Source: Argopecten irradians
Taxonomy: Eukaryota > Mollusca > Bivalvia > Pectinida > Pectinidae
Length of the DNA stretch: 64,000 nucleotides
Assembly (NCBI RefSeq): GCF_041381155.1
Contig: NC_091137.1
Span: 24,411,655 to 24,475,654, forward strand
Reading direction: 5' to 3'
Shown: piece after piece, positions 51,510 to 64,000 of the stretch
Position numbering within the stretch: the first letter of the stretch is position 1
How the letters are laid out: every line of letters starts with the position of its first letter
Notes under the pieces: model-generated
What the model was told of the DNA's origin: nothing
Databases searched by the model: none
Seen by the model: only the letters and a program-made list of their open reading frames with translations
Position numbers and translations under genes: made by a program

Positions 51510-51945
51510 ATGGGTCTGTGAAGTGGACAGGGATATCCCAACCCGAGTGAAAGTTTTGGCCGGTCAACCCGAGGCTTGCCGAGGGTTGACGGCCAAAGTC
51601 TTTCACGAGGGTTGAGATATCACTTTCTCCCAAACTTCACAGGGAAATCCCGTGGTTGCTAGGGAAAAGATATCTCTATCTTACACAGGGGGTGTAAGAC
51701 AGCTCACACGCGCTAGACAATAACGTGACGACATCAATACATGCGGCGTAACTGTGGCGCGCATTGTATATGACGTCATCAATTTTGACGCATAACGACG
51801 TTCCTGCGATAATGACGCGATGAAAAAGCCGGAAACCAAGTGGAATTTCATCATTTTTTTTCTTCTAAGTATGGGAGAAAAAGAATCAAACATGGGTCTG
51901 TGAAGTTTTACAGGGATATCTCAACCCTCGTGAACGATTTTGGGA
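51510..51945. mobile_element. Fold-back element F1, copy 2, flanked by inverted arms
   Basis: Starts ATGGGTCTGTGAAGTGGACA, forms a palindrome to about 51622, then carries the body of the 17438 copy in inverse orientation (GTTGCTAGGGAAAAGATATC, TTACACAGGGGGTGTAAG, TGACGTCATCAATTTTGACG, AAACCAAGTGGAATTTCATC), and ends with a second arm from about 51892 (ATGGGTCTGTGAAG...CGATTTTGG). Confidence 0.8.
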
Positions 51946-54814
51946 TGGTTGTTTATGCTTTAAAATTATAGCGTACATTATATCCGAAGATACTTTTGAA
52001 AAAAAAACGCTGTTTCGATTGAGAATCACATTCAAAGTTGAAAAGTACGCCGTCATTTATTGCACTTAAAGAATGATAAAATTAATTAATTAAACCAACG
52101 ATAACGGTTGTCAGAAGGAAGATTAAATAATCTGTTGCAATTGTGGCATACTTCAAAGGAATGAAATCTATTTGAGATTATTTTATACCGATTGAATTAA
52201 TTTCGTTGACGATAACAATGAATGTAACTTTGTCTGATATAGACACATTTAATTCTATTTGAAGTCTGTATTATCGAAAAAACCCACAGCATATGGATTG
52301 GCTATTTGTAAGTTTTGTATGCTATCATTTCATGTAAAAGTACTCTTTGTGGGGGAAATAGCAATACATAGTTAAGCTATAGTGATTTATTATTATCAAT
52401 GCTGATATTAATATAAATTAGTATTCTTTTAACATGTACTACACAACTAAGTTTTTTTGCTAAACAGTTTACCTTGACATTAGTCGAGAAGACTTTGGCA
52501 CAGAATCTGACAAACCTAATCTGATAATATCATGTCAAAATATGATTAAAGAATACTGTAAATATGTAAATATAAATATAAATTTAGATAGCAAGCAGTA
52601 ACACACTCTTTGAAATAAACGTAAACAGTAATTATAAAATAATTCGTCTCCGCTTTTCATTTGATCTTACTACTCAATCATATCAACAGTAATGGTTCAC
52701 GAAAGTACGCGTTAAAGAGTCCTAACTTAATCAATTTAATTTTGAAATGTGTGTAAAGAGGAAATAAAGTCTATGTTAACCAAGGTATCTTAGTCGCGGC
52801 CAGCAAAGATCGCGAATAGCATCGCAAATGTTTCAAATATAGGTTGATTAGAAGCATAGAAGTCTAGATCGCGAAATTGTGAAAAAAATGTGTTAGGTAT
52901 AAAACGTGAAATTAAGTTGGCGCGAAAATAGGTTTTCAGTATTAGGTATATGGTATGTTTGAACTGAAACCTATCCTCGCACTTGCCAGTTCAAACCTTT
53001 AGCCTATATAAATTTAATAGAAATGTTTATGATTATTTATGTATTTATGAATATATATTTCATGTTATATCTTATTTTAAGTACTATTTTCTTATAAATT
53101 AAAACTTGATGCTTACGTAATTGTCCATACACGATCTTTACTATAAACCTTTATTATAACCTGATTTAATGCATTACATATGCGATTAAATTTTATATTG
53201 TTATATATATTTTATTGGTATGTTTTTGCGGTATTCTTTTATGACGAACTCGATACTGTTTTTTTTTGTTTTAACAAACCCATTCTTGGTCAATAAAGGT
53301 AAACGAAGCCAGAACTACATTACAGAATGTCATCTTGAATATTCATGAACGTGGTGCTAATATCTTTAAAATATTGCTTAATACGGATATTGTACCCTCT
53401 CACCGCATACAGGTACACACAAAAACATGAAATTCAAATATTTCTTGAAGTATTAAGCACGTAATTTAGACATTTAAATTTCAACGCATTTAGATGATCT
53501 TATCACTGAAAAAGAAACAGTTTAGATCAGAAAAGATTTGTGGTATTTCTTCTCATTTTTCTTTTCATTTAAAAATACCATTTAGTCTAAATTGCCATTT
53601 AATTACAAGACACTTGAAACAATCTCAGGTTCCCATTTAAATGTTCATTTATCTGCGTTACCTCAAATGTCTTTTTTATAAGAGAGTTTAAGAATTAGCG
53701 GGTGGACACTTGAGCTCTCCGATGAGAATGAAACACGTGTTTTGCAATAAAAGGTGACGATCCAATTAGTATTTCGCCGTCAAATGTGTTTTGGCTGCTA
53801 ACAATTATCAAGTCCCAGTCTACAGCCTAGTATCAATAATTAACCAGGACAACGACTCGATCGAGCCGCACGTGCCTTTCAACTCTTAAGGAATAGCTGC
53901 CATCATGCTATTATCTCTTTTTCTTCTCATGAATATTGATAAGGAATTCGCGACAAACCTACACGTTTAACTATGCCGTACCGATATCAAGAAAATCATA
54001 CAGTTCTTAAGCAGAGGCGATATCGTAAATGACTTTCAATTTGATTATAAGTGTTTCTTTTGAGGCTCGTGAATTCATCTTAATTTGTGAAAAAAAGATC
54101 ATTTCCTGTCAGTACAACACTGATTCTCTGGTTAAATCGTGTATTGAGGAAGAACGAAGCTTGCCTTATAAATTAGCCAATTTGCTTCCCTTTTTCATTG
54201 CTCTTAAACTGAGAGAGCAGGTCTGACTGAGGCAGGCTCGCTGGAGGCAGGCTCGGCGTCTAGCCAGACGTTGTTTTCACACAGTTTGATGCCGTATCAC
54301 AGGATCTTTTTCATTTGACAGCAAATAATTTCATATATCTGGAGGCAAAGTCTATACTATAACAATAAGTTTCATACTCGCTGTATAATGATCCTCGTTT
54401 CAGTCGGTGTATTCTAACGTTATGAGGAAGACTTCTTAATTTTTGTTTCATTTTAGATCGGTGCATCATAAAGATATCTTATATTACGAAACACGAGGTA
54501 AATGTGATATCAGCGCTTCATACATAAAATTACGCGAGAGATGCTGGGATGAAAATGAAGAGAGTCACCTATTATACATGTATTATCGGCGACATTATTT
54601 CTACGAGTTCGAATTTCTAGGAATTAAGAGACAATTTTCATATTTGTATTGCTGATTGGATCATATGGGATTTTTATTAGACTGTTACGAGCATGTGAAA
54701 AGTATACTAATTGTTTATCTGGAGCAACAAAATAATGTACCAGATGTTCGCTAAATGAAAACTACAATGACATATCATTTCGTGTGAGAAAACAAACTTT
54801 TATTAAGAAACTTA
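51946..54814. other. Upstream region of the rough-like gene
   Basis: Long AT-rich non-coding stretch. Possible control features are a palindromic E-box AAACACGTGTTT (about 53731-53742) and a TATA-like TATAAAT (54167-54173) followed by a CCAAT. Two short direct repeats GAGGCAGGCTCG lie at about 54230-54256. None can be proven from sequence alone. Confidence 0.3.
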
Positions 54815-57800
54815 ATGAACCCTATTTGTAAAAGTCATTACACCAAGATGTTTTCTATTCCTACATCGTTAAAAAGTAGTTTCCCGGATTCAAAGGATGA
54901 CGGGGGCAGTAAAAGTATAAAAAGTGATACTCTGAAAAGTATGACGCAAAAATTACAAATAGACACTTTGAATGCGGACAGTATACCACAAGGCGCGCAT
55001 ATTGGAGGACCTTTCTCGGCATTTTCTTCTTGGAAGCCAGGAAACATAGGCGTGGATGGGGCACGGCAGTTACTCCACTCAGCTGGACTCGACAAGATTT
55101 CGTCAGTGGAATACCCAAAGCAATGGCTAGGGGAACACTCACCCGTCTCTTACTCACTGGGTACACAAGGACTTCCAATGACACCCGTGTTTGCTGGAAT
55201 CAGTAAGTTTTCTCATGTTTTTAATATTACTCAATTTTTATATATAAATTAATACTATATTTTATTTCATTATGGAAACAAAATGTGTATTTTTTCTGCT
55301 AAATAGGGTTTTGTTAAAGAAAACGAGACCATTTATATCCATAAGTTAATCCTATATACTAATATTAATGAAATAAATTTGCACTTAGAACTTTCATATT
55401 TGCCGATATACAATCAAAAACACTGAATGATAAAGCATTTCAGATTTTTTATTTAAATAAATTATTTCTTAATTTGCTGTTGAGATAGTAATCACTATCA
55501 CTTAAAAGATAAAATCACTTAATATCTGAAGAAAGGTAAATATAAACATGCGTTTTTGTTTGGTTCAAACAAAATAATTATAGTATATATTAATGATAAT
55601 ATTCGGTAAATTTCTTATAGCAATTAATTAAACGTTAGGAAATCGTTTCATATTAACTTTTCTTAGGATTAAATTTTTTTTCTACCATAATCACACCAAC
55701 ATTTAGTTTAATAATTCGCCAAGTAAAATCACGATAGTTAAACAGAAACCAAAATAAATCAAAACATATAATTATAGATCAAACAGTTCTGATATTTCGC
55801 TATATAGTATTCGTTCTTTTTTACGAATATGCAAAATCCAACTGGTTATATCAAACGTTTCGAAGAAAATATGAATTACTGTTCCAAGAAAATTGACCAA
55901 GTTTACCAAGGGATTGATTGGGTACTGGATTTACCAGCAAACATGAAACATTGTTAAGAAAAAAGGGTTTTAATTTGTAAAGACTTCGATGCTACATTTC
56001 TTTTTAAACATATTCCAACACTTCGTGGAAAAGCCATAACGTTTCTTGAAATAAAAGTATACAAATTGAGACATAAATTTATAAGAAGTAAGTAGATAAA
56101 TAAAAAACTAAATATGAAAAACGACCATTGATTTCAATGCAAATATTGAATGATATGGTGTCAATATGCATTGTTACATTTTGTTATATTTTACTTAAAG
56201 TCAGACTTTTTTGTATCTGTTACTTTATTGTTTTCCTACTTCAGTGCAGAGACGAAAAAGACGCGAAAATCGCCCTCGACGACAGAGAACGACATTCACA
56301 AGTGAACAGACCCTAAAACTCGAACTCGAGTATAACAGAACAGAATATATTTCCAGACCTCGAAGATATGAACTGGCAGAAATTCTAAACCTCTCAGAAA
56401 ATCAAATTAAAATATGGTTTCAAAACCGTAGAGCCAAGGAGAAACGAATTGAGAAAGCTCACCAGGATCAGCAAATAAGGTAAAATATGGAGAAAAGAAC
56501 CGAAACTATTCAGTTAAAATAATATTGAAATATAAAATAACCAACATGTATTTATTTTCCATAGTATTAAATTAAAAAAATACCTTTAAACAAGAACATA
56601 ATCAAACTTTAAAAGTACCGTTTTAAGTATGTGTTTTTTTTTATTTTCTCATCATATTTTTTATATTTATCAAAAGTATCATGGAATTACAGACAAACAT
56701 ACATACACAAATGCACAAAAGGGATAACCCAATAAAAGTGTAAATAACAATGGATTTAACCAGATGTGGAAAAGATTATTCAGATTCAAAGATAATAAAG
56801 GATAAAATATTATGATAGATATATGAAAAAGCAGTCTAGAGAGAAGTTTTATGTATTTTTATAATATAAATCCTAATTGAGAATTAAAGCCATTTTACAA
56901 AAATCTAATGAACCAAAAAAGTTCTTTATTGTTTTTGTTATTATTTTTAAATATGACTGCAATTAAGTATTTTAAATCAACAATCCTAGTGTATTTGCAT
57001 ATATTCGCGGCTGTTTTAATTTCGTGGACTTATCTCACAATTGTTTTTTTTCAAACATCATGGTTTTATATATCACATCCTGTATTATAAATGACGCTTT
57101 TAAAGATCATTCATGACAATAAACCCCGCGAATATGTTCTAAACAATACCTCGCGAAATGTTACATCCGCCAAATTTAACAACTACAAGTACACATTTCC
57201 ATGCGGGACAGAAAAGAAATCCCACAAAAGCAACCAGAAATTGATATTGTATCATGGTTTCTGATAAAATTGTGATTGTAAGATTAATGTACACGTAATT
57301 TAAACTTGTCCATTTTATAATGATTTCAGCAGTAACACTATTACAGGGATTTCATAAGTTTGTTGTAGTCTTATTTATAATGCCGATAGTTTTCTAATAA
57401 TAACAAGTAATGCCCGTATTCGTCATTTCGAGTATTTGCATAAATTTTGATACAGTAAACCTGCGTAAGCACTCACTTGTTAATTAAGACCACTTGCTGA
57501 ATAAACCATCCCTTCGGGAGTCCCAAATGATCAATTGGAACGCAATTAGATATGTGCATAAAAACCACCTGGTCATAAAGACCATTTTCCTTTTTCCCTT
57601 GAATGGTCTTTATAGACAGGTGTTACTGTAGTTAGATAATAGAAATATCATACAAATTGTAATTAACAAATAACGTGATCTGCAGTGTTCTATTAATACG
57701 TCAAATTTGTGGCTTTGTAATTAAAGCCATTCCACATTTTCAAATGAATTAATTGCTCATTGTTTTATCTTTATTAAATGAAAACAAAAATGAAAATGAA

Positions 57801-58570
57801 ACAGATAAAATAAAATGTAGAACTATGAGAAATGGGACGATACAAAGTATTAAAAGTAACGTAATTCATAATGTAGTATAAATAATATTATGGAAATACA
57901 ATTATTCTCTTTTTGATTCCTTTTTGTAAAATACAAACCAAAATAATAAAAACGTTTTATAATTTGATATTTAATCGTGTATGTTTTTTTGCTATATTCA
58001 TACTCAAAGTTACATTGGACAACAAGAAAACAATTCATCGTATATATGATTTTTTTAAAGCACAAGTGAATAAAAAAGTCTTATATTAGATCAATGACAA
58101 ATTGTATACGCGATCATGTTATAATGCAATGATTTTGACGAGTAAATACTAAAATAATCTAAAACATATAAACAAAATAATCCTAAGGTACAAAGGTTTG
58201 ACAGGTTTATCGAAAGAGGCAAACGAACGATATATTTCTATTGCTTTTGAAGTCCGTTTATTTCTAATTTCCTCAAACGTAGCAACTTTCATATATTTCT
58301 AGATCAAACATTTGACACAAATTTTGGATATATTTAGCTTACATGTTATTCGAGCAATTTGTCATTCTATTTCCTTAACGAAAACGCTGAAATGTAAGAG
58401 CAACATACATATGGAAGAATTTTATTTGCAGGAGCAGCAACATGACAAACATTGGAATGACCCCGTTCCCTACTTCCGGTCCGTATTCCATGTTCTGTGG
58501 CCCCTGTGTGTGGCCATACCCCCCGGGAACACTCACCAATGTCCTTGCCTCTCCAACAAAACCGACGTAG
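54815..58570 (+). CDS. ro: Rough-type ANTP-class homeobox transcription factor (3 exons)
   Basis: Nuclear DNA-binding regulator. Exons 54815-55202, 56245-56479 and 58432-58570 join in phase (GT-AG) to 253 residues plus TAG. The start is the first ATG after an in-frame TGA; Met12 is an alternative. Residues 13-19 (FSIPTSL) resemble the eh1/Groucho-binding motif. A basic stretch QRRKRREN (131-138) precedes a canonical 60-residue homeodomain (140-199): F147, [14 protein letters not shown], and recognition helix [12 protein letters not shown] with W187, F188, Q189 (position 50), N190 (51), R192 (53). The [17 protein letters not shown] helix and the RIEKAHQDQ tail after the homeodomain match Drosophila Rough better than Hox, Gbx or paired-class proteins. 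Intron 1 ends just before the homeodomain; intron 2 follows it. The C-terminus is Pro/Gly/Trp-rich. Rough patterns photoreceptors in flies; the role here is unknown. Confidence 0.85.
55203..56244 (+). other. Intron 1 of the rough-like gene
   Basis: AT-rich, 1042 bp, starting GTAAGT and ending CTTCAG. No repeat family or nested gene is recognised. Confidence 0.7.
56480..58431 (+). other. Intron 2 of the rough-like gene
   Basis: 1952 bp, starting GTAAAA and ending TTGCAG. It hosts the 176-bp MITE at 57453-57628 and is otherwise AT-rich non-coding DNA. Confidence 0.7.
57453..57628. mobile_element. Short TA-flanked MITE (176 bp) in the rough-like gene intron 2
   Basis: The ends CAGTAAACCTG and CAGGTGTTACTG are inverted with one indel and flanked by TA (57451-57452, 57629-57630). 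A related end, CAGTCAAACCTACCTAAG, occurs alone near 43011. AAGACCA words repeat inside. Tc1/mariner-type by target and size. Confidence 0.72.
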
Positions 58571-58712
58571 ATTCCAAATCTCTTTCTATGAAGAAGAAAA
58601 AAAGAGATGAAAAACTTTTCCTGGAACCTTATGTCCTGGTTTCCCAAATGAAATCTACGTAGATCTGAAGCGTCTTTCTGGAAAAAGGAAGCTACCATCC
58701 TCTTGGAATAAA
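58571..58712 (+). terminator. Probable 3' UTR of the rough-like gene
   Basis: After TAG 58568-58570 the sequence is purine-rich, with a canonical AATAAA at 58707-58712, 137 bp after the stop. Confidence 0.5.
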
Positions 58713-59790
58713 TTACGAAATATTATGGCTCCTCTGCTGAACCTGTTCCGGATGAGACTCTCTTCCAGGAATAGTGGCAAATTAGTACTACCCAACATAA
58801 TCCATGCAAATCATATCAGGTTTTAGGAGGGAAGCATGAGATGAACCTTCTAAGATGTTCTGACGAATGTATTGGTCTCCCTTATACGAATCTACATACA
58901 TTGAACATGTCTGTAAAAAGAGTTAGGACCTGTTATGGGAATATTTTCGAGGCTTTAACCTCTCTAATGAAACTAATGTGTCTATGTGTTGGATTTTTAC
59001 TATTATAAACACTAGCGAATGTCCTTGCAACTCGTGCCAGTCCGACATCTTGCTTTGTATAGAGTTAAGGGCTATTGGTCGACACTATCACCATTTTGGA
59101 GGTAGTGAAACGTAATTTGTCAAACGAGCTATCAACTGCACGGAATGCTCTAATATTTTTCTCACTTCGCTTAAACTACACACATAAACGTTGAAACTCG
59201 ACATTTATGAAAAAAATAACTTTGTAACAACAAAAATCTAACTTTTGTCGGTGTTAGGAACTATTCGAAATTCATCATAATAATGCATATTTTTAAACAA
59301 AAACACTTCCATACACGTTCAGTATTATTGTGGTTACATGTATTTACCGAGTTTTGTTTACGTTTTCGCCTGTGCGAGCTACACGCTAGTTTGACTTTGG
59401 GACACATTTGCCGTACACACAAGCACTTTGGGACGGAACACGTGACTGGAAGTAAAAACCTAATACAACAGAAAGTATGCCAATCTCGAACAAATCCTTT
59501 GCCATATCAAAGGATGACATATTCCAGATAACAAATAACGTAAATACCTTGTAATCAATACATGCCGGCATTATTAAGTGTCTGTCGTCGGCATGCTTTT
59601 TACTTTCACTTTCTTCTCTCAATCTTTCCATTTATGTCATTAAAAATACTAAGCCACGACGGAGTCTTCAAAGGGAAATATCCAGTGAAACGACTAATTA
59701 CAGCAACATGTTATTTGCCGTGTTTTATTTATTTATACTTAACATTATTTTAGCGTCTAATGTCAACTCAATATGAGTTTATCGTTAACA
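58713..59790. other. Non-coding interval
   Basis: No supported exon. Open frames on both strands overlap at 59283-59631 but lack family resemblance or splice signals. Confidence 0.4.
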
Positions 59791-60024
59791 CTTTGTTTGT
59801 TTGATTAATTAAAGTCCTATTTACAGCTATGATCATGTAAGGACGGCCTCCCATGTATGTTGTGCGAGGTGCATGTTTTGGGAGACTGCGGTATAATCGT
59901 GTAATGTCTTCTTGTATAGTGGAACTTTTGCCCTTTTTATAATGCTATATCACTGAAGCATGCCACCGAAGACACCAAGCAACACACACCACCCGGTCAC
60001 ATAATACTGACAACGGGCGAACCA
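59791..60024 (-). mobile_element. 5'-truncated SINE, minus orientation
   Basis: About 88% similar by eye to 38297-38525: GTCCTATTTACAGC, CATGTAAGGACGGCCTCCCA, TGTCTTCTTGTATAGTGGAA, ACTGACAACGGGCGAACCA. The tRNA-like head of the 38.6-kb copy is missing. Confidence 0.8.
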
Positions 60025-60444
60025 CATTATCTTATTTTTGCGATGACATATTGGGCAGCCATTTCCAGTTTACGTACTTTCGGTTTTAAAATTTTTACAA
60101 ATTGTACTTTTTGGTCTAACGGATTTTATTGGCAAGATATAATGTAACATGACAATTGACTTATAAGTATATGTTTGTGATGCATAGATTATCGCAAGCC
60201 ATATTTCCAAACATTCAGCAGAAAAAATGAAGCTCATCGTCAAAATAACAGAAATGTGACAGGGGCGTTGTTGACATTTCCAAGGATTTACCACAGGTTC
60301 TGATTGTGTTGAAAATGTATGGAGCGGTATTTTCTTGATTTACAATATATTAACCCAATAAATATATCAATACCATAATCGCTACTAGTTTAGAAAGTAG
60401 GATTATTGTTATTTGTTATAATTTCTTCACGCAATTTACCCTAA

Positions 60445-60527
60445 ATGGCCTCATACGAACTACTTTTGTGGAAACAACATGTCTGCCTCGTGAAGCAATT
60501 TTTGACAGATGTTCGACTCAAGTTTAG
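60445..60527 (+). CDS. Candidate first coding exon of an unidentified gene
   Basis: ATG 60445 opens MASYELLLWKQHVCLVKQFL then TDVRLKF, ending in phase 2 at a consensus donor GTATGT (60528-60533). The sequence is protein-like and the donor good. No following exon is seen before the 23-bp array, so the gene would have to continue beyond the window. No family recognised. Confidence 0.35.
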
Positions 60528-61717
60528 GTATGTTTTTTAAGCACATGGTGTTATCATTAAATTCTAAAAGTAAATACGCATAGATTGAAGATATGATACA
60601 CATGTAGGATAATTATTGACATTTTAGACCATAACATATAGTGGTGTCTTAGAATATCGTACATTTCTGGCATTTGATTTTAATTAAGTTTAAAATTAAA
60701 ATGGAATATATATGTATTTTTTGACAACACCATTGTGTTATTTACTTAATTTTAGACATATGGTGTGGTAATTATTGGAGTTTTTAAGTTAAAAGACTCA
60801 TTTCAGGTATTCTGCATATACCTGTATACAACTGACATAGAAATGTACCCCACCCTTTTACCCGTGTCTAAGGACAAATTCCTGGCGTATCAAACGGAAC
60901 TACAACATAAATGCATTTAGACAAGGGCAAACCTTGTGTTAAATAATATATCAGGAGTTAGAAGAAGATATTTGTTTGCATAATATAATTATGTCAAAAT
61001 GTTCCACTTGTACCAAAAAACTATCAATACGATTGTCATGGATTCTTATTGCGTTTTGTAAGCGTTTAAAATGATCTATACATTTAGTGCATTATAGATA
61101 AATTGTTATGTATGTAGATTGAGTTATACAATACAGTTATTGTTACCATACGATACAAATCAATGAGAGTATGTCAACTATAATCTTATGTACTAATGAG
61201 TTTGTTTATAGAACTAATGCATTTGTGAAATGATAAAATGAATTGATTTTGATGTATGATAGCAAGCTCCCTGCACAAAACGAACTAACATATAATTATA
61301 AATATTTGTCATTAATGATGTTGCAATTATATTTAAAGATAGTTTTGTAAGGATGCTTTTGTGGTCTATACCACTTTCTATTCGCAGTGATCTTATACAC
61401 CCTATAGTAATGTTGTTCCGGGAGAGGGCTAATATAGGCATAGCCTGTTGCCCAATCCCAATTGTAATACTACAATAAAATATTCTGAAATGAAATAGTA
61501 ATGTTGTATCAGATATGAAGCGATAGGATTGCAATGCCAGTATACATAATAATTGATATAAGTAGAACACTTGCGAAAAGACATTTGAAGTATGTAATGG
61601 TGAACGAGTGAATTAGATAATATCAATATATTGTTGTTTTGTGTTCTTTCAGTGTTGGAAAAGATTGAAATAAATTTTATATCTAAGATATCCATTTTTT
61701 ATCGATATATTTATTAA

Positions 61718-62075
61718 AAATGCTCCACCGCTGACAAATGGTATTTTTTCACTATCAAAAACAGGAACAGACGATTTAGTATTTTTCTTCAGTTACAAAA
61801 GTTACTTACTTTACACCATTACCACCATTGAAAAGTTTGAGCTTCTAATTTAACTTCAGGTTAGAAATATAAAAAACAATTAATTGCATCCCGAAAAAAT
61901 TCCGTACCACTATATCCTATATGGAATGAAGTACTGAATGTGCATGCACCAAAGGCAAAATAAATTATTTTATATTATTTTTTGTGTTAATTAGACTATT
62001 ATATACACGATTAAACACCAATTATTGTTCAAATGATGAATATCATTTATGCTCTGTCGGCGATATATTTATTTA
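61718..62075 (+). mobile_element. MITE family M1, copy 4
   Basis: Preceded by TTAA (61714-61717); starts AAATGCTCCACCGCTGACA, shares its interior with the 13488 copy (about 85% by eye), and degrades after GCTCTGTCGGCGAT. Confidence 0.75.
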
Positions 62076-62859
62076 AAATTTTCATATAACAATATGATCA
62101 GGACTTTGCCTCTCCGTCTGTGCATATTACAGTTATCTCCCTTTCGTATAGGTATTGGTTGTGATGTCAGTAGTTTATAAGTAAAAATGGTGTCATTTTC
62201 TGATATGACGTTTCACTTAAAATTATGACGTAATAATTGATACCTTCCCGCAGGGCAACTAATTCTGTAATATGTATATAAAATCAAATGAATAACAATT
62301 CATGAAACATTTACTGACCGTATACTTATTGTCTAGACTTTTCAGAATGCAATGTATGTAATAAATCACAATGGAGTCTCGTTTATCCGGCCATCGTTAT
62401 TCCAGTTCTCTCACTGCCAGCCTATTTTCAAAGCTGATGCACAATAAAATATGTTCCTCTGTTCCAACCACTTTACTATCAATCCTTTGTTGCCAGAAAA
62501 TGGAGATTGATTAATTTGATTAATTAATGAGGATCACTGTATAGACAAAGATACTTATGCTTATGTTAATTTATACTTATCTTAGTCAATCGACCGGTCG
62601 ACGATACTGAATAACAGGAAACGTTCGTGGGTAGACATTTTCTTGTTTGACCTTAGGGAAAGCGATTGCAAAAACATATAAGAAAAATACAACAGCAACC
62701 ACGAAAAAAAAGTTTCTTCATTTTGAAAATTGCATGCTATACAGTACACAGCATATACACATTGTATTTGGAAAGAGTAAACTGACCAATCAATGCAAGA
62801 AAAATAATCAGTGCAGTGGCATTCCGACCTATTAATATGAAAAATATAAAGACCAATCA

Positions 62860-64000
62860 ATACGAGGTTATATTAACGACTCGGACCAATTAAAATGAAA
62901 AATCCAGGCCAATTAAAGTGTGATATCCAGACCCATCAAGTTGTGATATCCAGACCAATCATTGTGAGATAACCAGACCAAATCATTGTCAAATATCCAG
63001 ATCAATCAAGGTGGAATATTCAGACCAATTAAAGCGAGATATTAAGACCAATTAAGGTGAGATAAACAGATAAATCACTTTGAAATATCCAGATCAATCA
63101 AGGTGCGATATCCGGATCAATCAAGGTGGTATATCTGGACCATTCCAGGTGCGATATCCAGACCAATCAAGGATGGAAAGCCAGATCAATCAAGGTGTGA
63201 TATCCAGACCAATTAAAGGGCGATATCTAGACGAATCAATGCGAGATATCCAGACCCATCCAGGCGTTCTGTCCAGACCAATCAAGTTGTGGTATCCAGA
63301 CCATTCAAAGTTAAAAAAAAAACCAGAATAATCGTAATGGGATATCCAGGCCGATGAAGTTGAATATCTGGACAAATCAACGTGGGATATCCAAAACAAT
63401 TAAGATGAGATATCCAGACCAATCAAGATGCAATATACAGACCAATTTAAGTGGGATATACAGAACAATGAAGATGAGATAATCAGACCATTCAAGATGA
63501 AATATTCAGATAACAAGGTGAGATATCTAGACTAATCAAGGTGAGATATCCAGACAAATCAAGGTGTGATATTCAGACAGATCAAGGTGTGATATCCAGA
63601 CAAATCAAGGTGTGATATCCAGACAAATCAAGGTGTGATATCCAAACAAATCAAGGTGTGATATCCAGACAAATCAAGATGCGATATCCAGACCAATCAA
63701 TGTGAGCTATCCACAACAACCAATGTGGATTATCCAAACAAACGAGATGAGTTATCCAGGTCAATTTAAGTAAGATATCTAGACAAATCAAGGTGTGATA
63801 TCCAGACAAATGAAGATGCGATATCCAGACCAATCAAAGTGAGCTATCCACAACAACCAATGTGGATTATCCAAACAAACAAGATGAGATATCCAGGTCA
63901 ATTTAAGTAAGATATCTAGACAAATCAAGGTGAGATATCCAGACAAATCAAGGTGTGATATTCAGACAAATCAAGGTGTGATATCCAGACAAATCAAGGT
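62860..64000 (+). repeat. 23-bp tandem array with 138-bp higher-order unit, open at window end
   Basis: About 49 copies of GATATCCAGACAAATCAAGGTGT or variants (CCAATCAA, AGATATCTAGAC). Divergence is high at the left and falls to near identity at 63530-63660 and at the right edge. A six-unit block beginning GATGCGATATCCAGACCAA at about 63678 recurs at about 63816, a spacing of 138 bp (6 x 23). A 23-bp period rules out a coding repeat in one frame. Confidence 0.93.

Noticed and set aside
54443..54655. Upstream 70-codon frame as an additional exon of the rough-like gene
   Set aside because: It lacks a donor joining it to the 54815 exon, and an in-frame stop lies just before that ATG.
54815..58570. 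Goosecoid or Gbx identity for the homeobox gene
   Set aside because: Position 50 is Gln, not Lys as in Goosecoid, and the helix 1-2 region and post-homeodomain tail fit Rough better than Gbx.
63080..63399. Overlapping frames with repeated YPDQSR or ISHLDLSGY words
   Set aside because: Produced by the 23-bp satellite on both strands; the period is not a multiple of three.

Overview
The window looks like metazoan nuclear DNA, most likely from a bivalve mollusc. Genes are split by GT-AG introns, the DNA is AT-rich, and intergenic and intronic space is crowded with short non-autonomous transposons, tRNA-derived SINEs, hairpin-bounded elements carrying internal tandem repeats, long fold-back palindromes and minisatellites. 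The bivalve assignment is inferred from repeat style and from the two recognisable host genes. No prokaryotic operon, rRNA or CRISPR array is seen.

Two host genes can be rebuilt. (1) A complete MCM6 gene (+ strand, 4574-31803) has 17 exons that join in frame to 806 codons plus stop. It carries the MCM zinc-binding cysteines, Walker A, Walker B and the arginine-finger motif. An E-box and a near-consensus E2F site lie just upstream of its ATG. (2) A three-exon ANTP-class homeobox gene of the rough (ro) type (+ strand, 54815-58570) encodes 253 residues with a full homeodomain. Between them are fragments that are probably mobile-element derived: a RecQ-like helicase first exon (+, 40559-41073) and DUF6589-like coding exons (-, about 42256-43452). 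A few orphan exon candidates have good splice donors but no identity.

Layout: 1-4500, upstream DNA with an AT-rich minisatellite; 4.5-31.8 kb, MCM6, with introns 4 and 15 swollen to about 8.4 and 7.1 kb by nested insertions; 32-40.5 kb, non-coding DNA rich in MITEs, SINEs and long hairpins; 40.5-43.5 kb, helicase and DUF6589-like fragments; 43.5-54 kb, SINEs, a TTAA-flanked MITE, a 21-copy 56-bp array with an E-box in nearly every unit, and another fold-back element; 54.8-58.6 kb, the rough-like gene; 58.6-64 kb, sparse DNA with one orphan first-exon candidate, a SINE, a MITE and a 23-bp tandem array running off the window end.

The most interesting structure is a set of hairpin-ended, tandem-repeat-bearing elements in the MCM6 introns. 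In four sequence-unrelated families the left arm changes together with a complementary arm near the right end, and the right end closes with a small hairpin plus a CTTGTT tail. A filled-versus-empty site comparison inside the window shows one of them inserted at a T-run with no duplication longer than TT. Together these features suggest a Helentron/Helitron-like rolling-circle group.
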